64,000 nt of DNA. Origin: Aristolochia californica. Its lineage: Eukaryota > Streptophyta > Magnoliopsida > Piperales > Aristolochiaceae. Positions within the stretch are counted from its first letter, which is position 1, and every line of letters starts with the position of its first letter. Under the pieces are notes generated by a model. It made no database searches. It was not told the DNA's origin and saw only the letters and a list, made by a program, of their open reading frames with translations. Made by a program: the position numbers and the translations under genes. Shown here in pieces: positions 1 through 11,113 of this stretch. The DNA lies in NCBI GenBank assembly GCA_029961685.1, contig JARWKL010000012.1, positions 19,205,227 through 19,269,226 on the forward strand, in the 5' to 3' direction.

Positions 1-506
1 AAATAAGAAAGAAAGAAAAAAGATAGAATACGAACCTAATCTTCTAGAGATGATATATCAGAAAAGGATCACATTATCTCTATGGGTTGACTAAGTCAAC
101 TCACAAAACCTGCTCTGATACCATGTTGAATTTTTTGAAAAGAGAAAAACTTCATTAACTTGTTGTCATTTGAGTACATGAGCCTCTATTTATAATAAAG
201 GAAAAAAATAGAATCCAAGTACAATTAAACTACCTTTGTCCCAGTTACACCCAAGAGTTAAACACTAAAAGATGAGTCCTAGAACAATTAAACAACTGAA
301 CATAAATAGAAGACTAACATTATTCACCTATTCATAAAAAATAAAAAAAATAGAAGACTAACATAACTAAAACACTTTTAACTGAGAATCTTCTGAGATA
401 CCTCCTTCCAGGAGACTCTTCTTAAACTCCACCATACTAATTCTGGCTCTGTGAAACTTCTTACTATGAGAGTCATGTGAAACTCTTCCATACCTACTCT
501 TCAACA
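1..506 (-). mobile_element. Copia-like LTR with primer-binding site, internal part cut by window edge
   Basis: Read on the minus strand, an LTR of about 383 bp spans 124-506. It begins TGTTGAAG and ends TTCAACA, and is followed directly by a primer-binding site. That site is visible on the plus strand as GCTCTGATACCA at 112-123, the complement of TGGTATCAGAGC, which pairs with initiator methionine tRNA. Positions 1-111 would be the start of the internal region; no coding sequence is seen there. The same LTR family recurs at 6432-6629, 21788-22032 and 61175-61502, which supports the boundaries. The other LTR, if present, lies left of the window. Confidence 0.75.
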
Positions 507-544
507 AAAACATATAAATGTATGACATTGAAAGGCATCACGGT

Positions 545-937
545 TGAGATGTTGAGTTTATTAGTTGGGAAAGAGGTTTCCTAAGTTGGCTAGTCATTTT
601 GGGATAGGGCTATAGACCCAATTTAACATGGTATCAGAGCAAGTACTCATATGTGGGTCTACACCTAAAAACTATCTACTTGTAGAGCCACAAAAGAGGG
701 CCTACACCTAAAACTATCCACTTGTAGAGCCACAAAAGAAGGCCTACACCTAAACTGCCTACTCCTAAATTATCCACTTGTAGAGCCACAAAAAAAATGG
801 TCTACACGTGAGGGGGAGTGTTAAGGAATAGTCTCACATTGATTAGTGAGTACAAAGATCTTGAGTTTATTAGTTGGGAAAGAGGTTTCCTAAGTTGGCT
901 TGTCATTTTGGGATAAGGCCTTGGACCCAACTTAACA
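545..937 (+). mobile_element. TRIM-like miniature LTR element
   Basis: Two direct copies of an LTR-like sequence flank about 190 bp. The right copy, 819-937, runs from TGTTAAGG to CTTAACA. The left copy is recognisable from about 545 to 628 and shares the 'gagtttattagttgggaaag' stretch; its first part has diverged. A primer-binding site, TGGTATCAGAGC, sits at 629-640 directly after the left LTR, and a purine tract (gagggggag) precedes the right LTR. The interior has no reading frame and is made of three imperfect repeats of about 43 bp, each ending in 'cttgtagagccacaaaa'. A related LTR with a primer site lies at about 5595-5714 in front of a copia gag remnant, so this may be a non-autonomous derivative of that family. 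Confidence 0.7.
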
Positions 938-2420
938 AGAATCAATTGTGAGAGACAGATTAGCCAAGAGAGAAATGAGAAAGATAGACTTTTGAAATTA
1001 AAAACAAAAATGCTAGGATATCGCTATGGGTGAAACTGTTGTTATTTATGTGACCCTTTCATGGAAGAAAAGAACCAAAAAGAAAAAGAAAATTTTTTTT
1101 GTTCTGAACTACACAAGGAGAGAAGAAAATTTGTTCTTTCTATTTGTTATACAATTGATAAGCAAAACAAGGGAAAGTAGAGTCCTTAAGATACAAAATA
1201 AAAATAGATAGAAACAATAGAGAAAGAGGAAGGTGCCAGGTGCCAGGAGATGCCTACACGTACAAAAAAGGCTTGCATCCATGATGGCAGCAGAGGTCAA
1301 AACCATGTATCTGTAAAAACAATAAAAGAGGAAAGAGCTAATGAGATGAAATTTTACAAACCGACATTATTCGTAGAAGTGAATTAGAATAATCACTCTC
1401 CGAAAAGAAGAGAAGAGATGAAAAGAAGAGAAAAAGAGAAAAGCAAAAGGAGAGGAAGGAGGGGCAGAATTCTCAACAAATAGTGTAGAAAAAACTAAAA
1501 AAGATAGTCAATTAAATAAAGTTCAGAGCATTTACTATAAAGTTGCTTGTTTATTTCTCTTAGGAGGAGCCAGTTTGAATAAGCATTCATAACCAAAATT
1601 TGAAATCATTATTTGGTTTGGCTTTTGAACCATGTTTGAAATAAGTGTTTGGCACTTTGACCCAGTTCTCACAGAGCCGGCTTGCAAACTTACGAGCACA
1701 GTTCAACTGGATTCAAGTTCGACTTGTTTCGACTAATGAGCTTCACTCAGTAGTCAAACTCGGCTCAAACTCAAAAAACAAAATCAAACTGAACTGAGCC
1801 GAAACCAAATTGCTCGCGAGCCGGCTCACTCCCCCTCAACAAAGACCACATCCTAATCTTCATGACACAGATAGGTCTACAGGTAGACCCCCATCTCCAT
1901 GTTATGGTAGGGACTGCACATCTCTATTTTCCAAATATGGATGCCCCTTTCATGTGTGAAACCTCCCTGGATTTCATAGATGCATTGCAAGGATGAGGTA
2001 GAAGATGCAGTTGTTAGTAACAACTCTAAGCCTTTAGTGAGTAGTTGGAGTATGATTATCAATTGCCACTAATATAAGAAACTTTGGCTTTAGTTTAGGA
2101 TGTTCAAGGATTTTGATGCACCTCTAACATCAGTCACATCTAGAGCTGCAGATTGGCATGATTCTGAAGAATCACTGGTCAAGGTATCAAAAATACCTGG
2201 TAGGTGGCAACTTTATTGGCATGAACATCCATTCTTAGATCCACTAGCCCCTAGTAGCTAGCTATAGTTCACTAATAAACTTGTCAGGAAAGTTGTTTGA
2301 GACATTTTGAAGGATTTGTCCTTTTATATCTTTATTTCTTTCCATGCATCAGCTGCTCCTAACAAACTGCAGTAACTGAATTGCAATAATAGCCAGCAAG
2401 ACAGAACTGTTTATAAGTAA
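938..2420. other. Intergenic, no gene recognised
   Basis: AT-rich sequence with only short chance frames. Around 1670-1840 there is a stretch with repeated 'gagccggctc' and 'aactcggctcaaac' motifs of the kind common in dispersed plant repeats. I could not define its ends. Confidence 0.4.
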
Positions 2421-2812
2421 CTGATTTTACTCTCAAAGGAAGAACAATAAATCAGTGTAAATAATGAATTTAGATTTTCTTCAGAATGCTTTAGGAGCAT
2501 CTACGCATCATTTTATTGATCTCCGTGCCATATATATATGCTAAATATATTAGAAGTACGTGATCCTTTGGATGGCCTACAAAGCTCATGTTCTACTGTA
2601 TTCTTCGGTGAAAACTGATTGAGAGACTGATTTTGCTATCATAGGAAGAGAATGAACAAGGAATATGTGTAACTAACATATTTAGATTTTTTCCAGAATT
2701 CTTTATGCAATTTTTCATTGTTCCCCATGTCATATCATATGCTCAACAAATTTAGAATTAGATGATCCTTTGGAAGGCCTCCAAAGCTCATGTTCTACTG
2801 TATTCTTCTGTC
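2421..2812. repeat. Imperfect tandem duplication, period about 200-206 bp
   Basis: Unit 1 (2421-2611) and unit 2 (2627-2812) both start with 'ctgatttt', both carry 'atttagatttt' followed by a 'cagaat' block, and both end with 'gctcatgttctactgtattc'. The offset changes from 206 to 201 bp along the repeat, showing small indels. There is no coding potential. Confidence 0.7.
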
Positions 2813-3176
2813 TGTCTTTCAAGGAAACAGAAAGTATTCTGACAAATAAAGTCCAGCAAAAAGGCCAAATCAATATGGTTTTTCCCATTACCAGATAAAG
2901 GCAGTCTCAAAGAAATGTATGGATAGGAGATACAGCAACTGCTTTTTAAACCCAGGATTGATAAAAGGTATGAAGTCATTAAAAAATATCCTTTCATTCT
3001 TTAAGGAGCCTTGGAGTTGCCCTCTTCGTAGGTACATATTCCAGATGTTCTGAAAAAATTTGCTGCTGCATTCTCATACCCAAACTTCCCCAAACAGAAT
3101 AAATACTCTGCTAAAGCCAAGTTTTTACCTAAATGACTAAAATATGTTTTATTCTTTTTCTAACACTGGGATTTTA

Positions 3177-3528
3177 CTTCTGACTGATGTTGACTCAACT
3201 GGGTCAGATGGATGGTTGGACGAAAGTTCTTCCTACTTGAGGTCAGCAGCATATGGCATTGATAAGTTGAAGATCCATGACCCCCTATCGAAACTTTTTT
3301 TCCTGAGCAATTCTCATAGGAAACTCACTGTTTTAAGATTGTCTAGAAGTAATAATATTTCATTCTGCTTCTGACTGACTCTGACTCCACTGGGTCAGAT
3401 GTATGGTTGGACAGAAGTTCTTCTTACTCACAGACACCAGTAAATGACTTAAATAAATTGAAGATCCATGAGACCTTGTTGGAACTTTTTCCTGAACATA
3501 GGAAACTCACTGTTTTAAGATTGTCTCT
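3177..3528. repeat. Imperfect tandem duplication, period about 191 bp
   Basis: Two copies start with 'cttctgactga' at 3177 and 3368. Both contain 'actgggtcagatg', 'atggttggac', 'ttgaagatccatga' and 'aggaaactcactgtttt' in the same order. The frame at 3144-3374 only covers the first copy and looks like chance. Confidence 0.75.
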
Positions 3529-4927
3529 CAGTCTTGTAACTGTGCTCAATTAATAAATTCATCATCATTACAGAAGTAACAAAAAGAAAACTAAAGAAAT
3601 GGAAAAAGTTCCAACCATAGTCTGTGTTCTTGTTAATCCACACATTAGGGGTTTGCATCATGTTATTAGACAAACCTGAAGAAACCCATTTCTTTTGCAC
3701 ATTTCATCATATCCATGACTCTACGAAAAAGTTCAAACCCACACTGCAAAGCAACGGATTACACTCTATCTTGGGGGCAAAAATATCATAAATAGCTCAA
3801 GAATTTATATGCATTACTCACAAATTTCTTAAAGTTGATCCATCTTACAAGTATAAATGGACATATAGAGATACTGATGTGAAATCAAAGAAGTCAATTT
3901 CCTTAAAGCTTGTTTAAGTGAACAAATGCACATATATCCACATAGGGATGTAGATGGTATATAAACAGAATGAAATAAGTTATGTCATATAACACTCCAT
4001 TTATAAACATGGTATAATGGTATACGCTATTGTCAACATATAGAACTAATAAGTTGTTCTATATATCATTATTTACCTATTCATTGAATGGTAGAATAGC
4101 TAAGAGGGTAAATAAATGGAATAATAACAAAAATAACTCAAAAAAATTATAAATCATAAAAACTATAAAAAAACGAAACTGTCATATACACAAAAGCCTA
4201 AGAACAATGACATTCGAATGTATCACAAAATCTTTAAAAGAACATTATAAAATCCTTAGAAAAAGACACTTGAATCATGTTTTTTCTCAAATATGAATTC
4301 ACTCAAATATTTACCAAATTATTCTTATATATAATCAGGTAATCTGTTAATAGGGTATGGACTAAGCCTTACCTATTTTCGTTCCATATAATAGATGGTA
4401 AACTAAGCCTACTTGGGTCAGAATTTTTGTTCCATTTTTACTTCATTTAGTAAAAAATAAATGGAGGATCGAGGAAACAAGTAAAGACAGACACCACTAT
4501 ATCCACATCTTTTTCATGCACCCATTCCCTTCCTTCTCCATTTTATGTTTGAGCGCTAGGCCTCGGTGACTGAGAGGAAACGGAAATAGGAAGTGAAGGG
4601 AGAGGCAGTGAGGATATGGAGAGTCAGATTACTTAAAGTCTGTTAAGGATGATAACCAATAAGGCAGAAAAGGTATTCCTTTGAAGGTAAAATGGAATGA
4701 CTACTGGACCATAATTGCTTCTAATCACAAAAATATGAGAATAAACACAGCAAATGCACGTGAGGTTAGCTGTTAAATAAAACTTGTCTATTTTACTTAT
4801 CCGTGGGGTAGATATTTTATCTGTTGACAAATTGAAGAGGTCTGTATTTCAGTTGAAAAGTGTATTCATAGAGAAAAGTTCACCAGGGGCAAGTGATAAA
4901 TGCAGAAAGAAGCTTTTGGGCATTTAC

Positions 4928-5322
4928 CAGTAACGCGGGATATGGTTCAAAGTCATCCAACTTCCACACCTTGCTAGTGAGAGGCTCCACAAGCTAAAAG
5001 CACCAACTGATCAAAAGTTAAAGCTCCCGAAGTAATAATTGGAACAGAATAACACTACCCAGATAGTTTTTCTGCTCGGAGATGCCGGAAGTACAACCTC
5101 GAAGTCAGGAGCCCTGAAGCCAAGAGAGACGCCTTTAGACTCAGTTCTTGCAGCTCGAATTCTAAAGTCCCGAAGCGACCTCTTGAGTGGTAGGGAAGCA
5201 GAGCGTGACAAAGCGGGGAAAGAAGTTCGTTTAAGAGTAACAAAGCGCCTCGTAGGAAGTATAAATCTGCATAATGTCGAATGCAGGGCGCCTGCTGTTG
5301 GGGAGGCAATTCCGGTTGCCAT
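4928..5322 (-). CDS. Plastid-type AhpC/TSA thioredoxin-like protein, first two exons only
   Basis: Exon 1 (5322-5098, 75 codons) starts MATGIASPTAG and is rich in Ser, Arg, Leu and Thr with almost no acidic residues for about 50 residues, as in a chloroplast transit peptide. It then reads SKGVSLGFRAPDFE, the N-terminal strand of AhpC/TSA-type thioredoxin folds. A GAG|GTTGTA donor leads to exon 2 (4993-4928, 22 codons, acceptor TTTTAG), which reads LVEPLTSKVWKLDDFE then YPALL, before a GTAAAT donor. Frame is kept across the splice, giving APDFE-LVEPLTSK. This matches plant thioredoxin-superfamily proteins of the Arabidopsis At1g21350 type, a peroxiredoxin-like group. The next exon, expected to carry the Cys pair after 'VMFICNHCPF', was not found anywhere from 4927 down to 1. 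The gene may continue left across a repeat-filled intron, or it may be a 3'-truncated copy. Confidence 0.75.
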
Positions 5323-5594
5323 GATTATGTTAAGAGCTCGAGGGTCTTCCTTATGCGGCTATCCGCTAGACGAGTTTTCACCTTCACGAACTACCGCAAT
5401 TCGGAAAAGAGCTGCTTCTCGCCGGTGGGTGCGATAGCCATAAGATAACGTTTAGTTCTCTCACCACTCAATAGGAGTCTATCATCTGTTATTTTGGTTT
5501 TTTGGGAAGCCATTAGGAGTTCAAATACTCAATTTCATTGTTTAAGATATCTTGAACCTCCGATTAAGTTTTCTCTCAATTCTTACTATTAAAC

Positions 5595-6360
5595 CCTAAA
5601 TTAGTCTCACGTGAGTATAGAAATCTTGTATTTATTAGTTGGCAGAAGAGGTTTTCTAAGTGATTAGTCATTTTGGGATAAAACCTTCGACTCAATTTAA
5701 CATGATATCAGAGCAAGGTTCACAATTTTCTACTACTAATTTTTGTCACTCCTTGCAAGCTTCTTGTGTTTGCTGTCTAAACCACTCAATTCTAGCATTT
5801 TAAGTTCCCTTTCATGCCTCTAGTTCTTTTACTTGCCCAATTCAATGGTGCAATATATTTTTTAGTTACTCTGGCTCTAAGTTGTTTTTATTTTGCCAAA
5901 TATGGTAGATGTTGTTAAAGATTTTGTGAATTCACTTCACAAGTTAGGCAAGCATGATTTTGTTTCAAGTTAACAAACATTCTTCTCAAAGCCATACCCA
6001 ATAATTTCATGGTCACAATCAATCAAGCGATTCCGAATTCCTAAAGATCTTGTTGGTCATGGACCAAACCACTTCCCTCTAACACTCATCAACAGAGGTT
6101 AAAGAAAGACACAAGTGGTTATTAGTTAGTTGATAGACAATATGTAAGAATCAATTACAAATAATGTTGTTTGCTTGGACACTGCAAAAATTATGTGGGA
6201 AACTTGTATCAAATTATACAATCAACCCTGACAATCTTCAAAAACTTTATGATATTTTTTTGGAGATGTACACAACTGAACAAGATGACAACCTCAATGA
6301 GTACTAAGTTTGTTTTTAGGAGATCTTACAAGAATGTAAACTTTCTTAAACTTCTTCTCC
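5595..6360 (+). mobile_element. Degenerate copia element: LTR end, primer site, gag remnant
   Basis: An LTR-like segment (about 5595-5702) related to the element at 545-937 ends TTTAACA and is followed by a mutated primer site, TGATATCAGAGC (5703-5714). From about 5880 to 6360 a broken reading frame gives gag-like pieces of the Ty1-copia type: first NNVVCLDTAKIMWETC, then LYDIFLEMYTTEQDD and NLNEY. The frame is interrupted by stops and frameshifts and no protease or polymerase follows, so this is a dead fragment. Confidence 0.7.
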
Positions 6361-6364
6361 AACA

Positions 6365-6629
6365 AACATTATCTCTATAAGTTGACCTTGTCAACCCACA
6401 AGCCGTAAACAAACTTGCTTTGATACTACGTTGGAAATTTGCAAGAGAAAAAGATGGCAAAGGATCAAAGCTTGCGAACTCCTCTCCCCCTATTTATAAT
6501 TAAAATAATTTTAAAAATTACATTCATATCCCTACCACCTGTAGACCCAAAGAAACTACATCCTATAGGAAACAAGTCTCTTAAAAAAAATAAAGTAAAC
6601 TAAATATAATCTAATTATACCTTCTAACA
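6365..6629 (-). mobile_element. Copia-like LTR with degenerate primer site
   Basis: Same family and orientation as 1-506. 'acattatctctataagttgac' and 'gtcaacccaca' (6365-6400) match the internal start of that copy. GCTTTGATACTA is a mutated primer-site complement, and an LTR of about 198 bp follows to 'ccttctaaca' at 6629. It abuts the gag remnant to its left, so the two elements are probably nested. Confidence 0.55.
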
Positions 6630-8220
6630 TCCACAAATGAGTAGAGGGGGACATGGCCACTATCCCGTTACCTTCTCCTTCATCTAGACCGGAAGCCAGG
6701 TTTTGAATTTTTTCCATGTGCCTTTCCTCTTTGATATGGACAATGACATAAGTCTAGTTGAGTTTGGATCAACTAGCTGATCTAGTTTGAGTTTTATAAC
6801 ACTACTTCAAACAAAATAATTATTATTGCTCAATTTAATTAGCACTAGCATGATAAAGTGACATGACTTGGATTTTAGTTATTTATATACAGAAGAAGGG
6901 CCTTGATGCAACTCATGAAGAAGTCTAGGCAACTTGAATTAGGAATTGAAAAAGTTAACAAGTACTATGATCCCTCGATACAAACTTAAGAAGGCAACTT
7001 GAGATGAACTCAAGATGATCCCAAAGTCTTGTGACTCGAGTTTGTGACTTTGCCGCATTTCTTTTGACAAGATGAAGACTAGAAGCATGAGCAGGGGTGG
7101 AGGCGACTGGCCTCTTCAACCTTTATATGCACTGACAGAAATCAAGTTTTACAAGGATAAAAATTTAATTTGGCGTTTCCATCATGTAAAAATATTATGA
7201 TGAATCTACCTTAAAAGGAGCTTATTCACCATTCCCAACTGAAACACCAAAACCAGGTGACGTGAAAGGTACAAGTTATACTATAAAAAAAGAGTTAATT
7301 ACAAAGACTCCCTAAAAAAATTCTCAAATCTTCTATTTACATCAAGACATTTCATTCTTTTTCCTAATTGAACGGCAGTATAGCTAAACTCGTTATGCCT
7401 GTAGAGATTAAACCTGTCAATGCCCTGGCAGCTCTTCAATTTCTGAAAGAAAAAAAACCCTTCAGCTGCAAAATCTCAAAAAAATTATACTTGTGTACTC
7501 GAAAGTGAGATGTCTCAAACCCATTTCTTTCCAAGGTAAATTAGCTTGTTGACCAAGAACACCCATATCTCTTTCAAACTCTCTTTCCGACCAGTGTCAC
7601 AGATCCATAAAGCTACCCAGTTTTTCTGAATAGATACTGAAGTAAATCCAAAAAAATATTGCTAAAACATGTCATAAATCACCAACCCTAATGCACCAAA
7701 AACTCTCCTACAAGGCCTTCATATCAAGGTACGAAATTTTGAACTACGGAATGAGTTCAAGCATTGAAAAACAGATCACTACACAAAACTAACAAAAAAA
7801 GGAGACACACATCATCTTAATAGGAGAAGCTATGTTCACATGGGAGACCTACCTTCATCTACTGAAGTTTTGACAGGCCAAGGAGGATACTAACAGTAAA
7901 GATACAAAATGCAAGTCAAAGGGATTATAGAAAGATAAGAAATTCGCCTTTACACACTTACTTTCAGATGTGATTGAATGGACAAATGGAACTGCGTTTA
8001 AAATGCCATAATATGGATAGTTAAGGTTCTCTGTTGTAGATGCAATCAAACCCATGACACATCCATGGTCAAACATTTTTAAAACGTTACTCACGGTCAA
8101 TATGGCCATATAGAGAAGTCCAAAATACTAGTACATTGTCAGGTGCATTCATCTAGTCTGGTAACCTAATAAGAGGCAGGTAACCAAACCTTTAGGAAAA
8201 AGAAATCCTTGCGAAGCAAA
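6630..8220. other. Intergenic and likely 3' region of the MSL1 gene
   Basis: No reading frame of note. The part next to 8221 is probably the 3' untranslated region of the minus-strand channel gene. I could not place a cleavage site. Confidence 0.4.
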
Positions 8221-11074
8221 CTAATGAGAGCTCCAATCTTGCAGGATACTACCAAGTTCAGCACCATGCTTCTTAATTATCTGAATCGACTGCAGTAAAA
8301 TATCTTGTTGTGTACTGTACATCTCTTCTCGACTCTACAAGCACGGCCAATATGCTACTTTTAGTTTGTATTATGAAAGTTAACAAAATTAGCGGTTTTA
8401 AGAGTTCGAAATTCAAGCAATTCTTTGTAAAAGAATTACTTCTAGATTGTTGATATCAACATATTAAAAAAGATATGATTTAAAGGGTTCAGTAAAAGGG
8501 ACACTTAAAAGAAAGGAAACATTACCATATGCCTGAGATTATACCCAATGGTCAACTCCGCAAAAGAATTTTCTATTCGGGAAAGGTAACAATAGGGAGC
8601 CTCTTTCTCTATGAAAACTTTTGGATTCAATCGTAGCATAGATTTTACATCCTCTGAAACCTGGGGAATCTTGGCCAGATCATTTACTTGCAATGGAATC
8701 TTTGTCACAATAGCTTGCCATCTTGCACGCGACTTATTCACAATAGCCTACAAAATTTGCTAGCAAATGTAAGTTTTATTATTTACGATGATTTTACTCA
8801 TGCATGAGAAAGAAAGAGTGAACCTGTTGCAAGTAACTCCTTCAAAAGGATTTGTTATCACATGTCTTACTGGTTGATTCCTTTCTTTCTCTCAGTAACC
8901 AATTATAGGTACTTTGCTTAAACTATTTTTTTCTATTGTCATTTATTTCATCTATTAATTATTGTTCCTGACTTCTCAAACAACTGAAATTCAGAAGGAG
9001 AGAAACACCTGACTTGAAAATAGTGAATTTGGAACAGTGATGGGAAACTTTTCAGAACTCAACAATGATGTGGTCGTAAGGCCCATTTCTATAACTTGAC
9101 CTTCAATTGATCCTGCCTACAGAAAAGAAATTAGCATGTGGCAGTTCCACGACAACTAAAATACAGATCAACAACAAACATATTTTGCAAATGGTACACT
9201 GAGACATCAATATCCGAAAAATTAACATCAGATTGACAAAGTATTAAATTCAAAAAGTCATTGATGATCAGATGCACCAAAATATAAGCATATAAACAAA
9301 GAGACATAATGAAAGACTTGAAGCGGAAGCTTGATTCTCATTGCACTGGACATGTGAAAGTGCAGCAAGCATAGAATGTGGAATCCAAATCCACTAACAT
9401 GAATATTTATCAGTCCTATGAACATGTAGGTAAGATTCATTTCATCAAAATTCTAGTCACTCCAAGCCACTGATTACTTCCCAAACAAAAAGAACAACAC
9501 AACCTTATGAGACAGATGGACATTATTCTCAAAAAATGGAGTCACAGCAATTTGAAGTCCTAGTTTATCAACATGCTCTGTGCTTGTCAGGATACAAACA
9601 TCATACAAATTAACAAAAAGAATTGAATCCTTCAAGGTTTATATCTAAACTACAAATAATAAAGCACAAATGAACAGGAAATAAAGAACTAGCTCAGAAG
9701 ATACTAAGCTGTGAAACAAAAAGTGCATACTTTGATAGTATCTCCGACAGAGAAGGGCCTGGAGAATTGCAAAGACAACCCGTTTAGCAAATTGCCAAGG
9801 ATGTCTCTAGCAGCAAAAGCAGTAGCTACCCCTGCATCCAAGACAAGTAAATTTTGGTCCGATAAAGTTATTGAGGGACAAGATTCACAAAAAGAAATAG
9901 GGAAGGGCATATGCATGCATGTTTGCTATGTATACCTCCAATACCACCAACAGTCAGGATGGATTGGACAGCAACACCACAAGCCTCAGCGGAAGCCATA
10001 AATCCAAGAACAAGCAGGCCGAGTGATGAGAGTTTGTCTAAAGCTAGCAACCTTTCCCGGTCAAGCCCAGATACACTTTGAGTGGCCAAGGCATGGGTAA
10101 ACACACTAGATTTCCAACGATAGAGAAACCACACAAATGCAAGAACAAATGTAGCCCTCCATGCTTGCACAACATGCTGAGAAGTAATCGAGTTTGGTGC
10201 AATTAATGCAGCTCTGGAAAAGAAAATTAAGAACAAATGCATAATCAATTAATTAACTGCTTAAAACAATTGCGATTTTCTGAAAACATGAGAAAAATGT
10301 ATTAAGCTGACTAAAAGGAATAAACAAAATTAAAACTTGAACTCACAGCTGTGAAAAAGCCATGAAGGTTATAAAATATCGTGTAGGATCCTCCAAAGCA
10401 CCCCAAACGCTTCTCTTATATGGTATTTGCTCCTGTCCTATGCTTCCTGACAATAGTGCAAAAGGTCCAGGCGACAGGTACTCATGAAGTTTTCTTAGAA
10501 GCTTAGGCATGACAATCCATGCCAATAGTGCAGCAGAAAGGGTTCCACCAACTGGAATGATGACAGTTTTTAAAGAAGGGTGCAAATCAAGAAACTGTTG
10601 AACATATGGAACGATTTCATCTGCCATTTCTACGGCCTTCTCATTGGCATAACTTGAAGCATCCAAAACAGATTTATAAGCAACTTGAAGGCTATCACTC
10701 CAATCACTTCCATCTGTATTCATGTTATCAATAGGTGAAGCTGAAGCTCCAATCTCATCTAGTTTCCTACCAACATTTGATGAGTATGGTCGAAGAGCAA
10801 ACATGGCATTGGCACCGCCAAATAAGGCATTTCGATTGTGTACATACCTAGACGAAAAAGCTGAAAAAATTCCACGATTTTGAGTATCCTTTGTAAATTG
10901 AGAACCGCCAAAAGGGCACCAAGCTTTAGTGATGTAAAAAGTATTTATAGTGCACTCTGATACATTGGAATAAGAACAACATCGTTGATGAGATTGGTTC
11001 CTCAAATTGTAACAGCCGCTGCCATGAAATAGCTTTGCAAATGAAGCTCTAACTGCAGCCATTATCCACTTCAC
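8221..11074 (-). CDS. MSL1: MSL1-type mitochondrial mechanosensitive ion channel
   Basis: Six coding exons join in frame to 516 aa: 11074-10347, 10213-9936, 9831-9731, 9116-9009, 8747-8526 and 8334-8221 (TAG stop). All introns are GT-AG. The family is the MscS-like channels; Arabidopsis MSL1 (about 497 aa) lies in the mitochondrial inner membrane and opens under membrane tension. The first about 150 residues are poorly conserved and Arg/Ser-rich, as in a mitochondrial presequence. Two ATGs are in frame (MKWIM and then MAAVRASF); the second may be the main start. Hydrophobic segments lie near residues 170-190 and 230-310. The MscS core follows at about 325-370: SAEACGVAVQSILTVGG, GGVATAFAARDILGN, then FSRPFSVGDTIK. 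The beta domain follows (GQVIEMGLTTTSLL, VPNSLFSSQ), and the C-terminus reads IIKKHGAELG. All parts of the MscS domain are present, so the gene looks intact. Confidence 0.93.
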
Positions 11075-11113
11075 TCCAGTAAAAGGACAACAGAGAGGAG
11101 AGAATCTTAATGA

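Noticed and set aside
5039..5437. 132-codon plus-strand frame
   Set aside because: It is the opposite strand of the AhpC/TSA-like first exon and its leader, which has the better protein evidence and splice sites.
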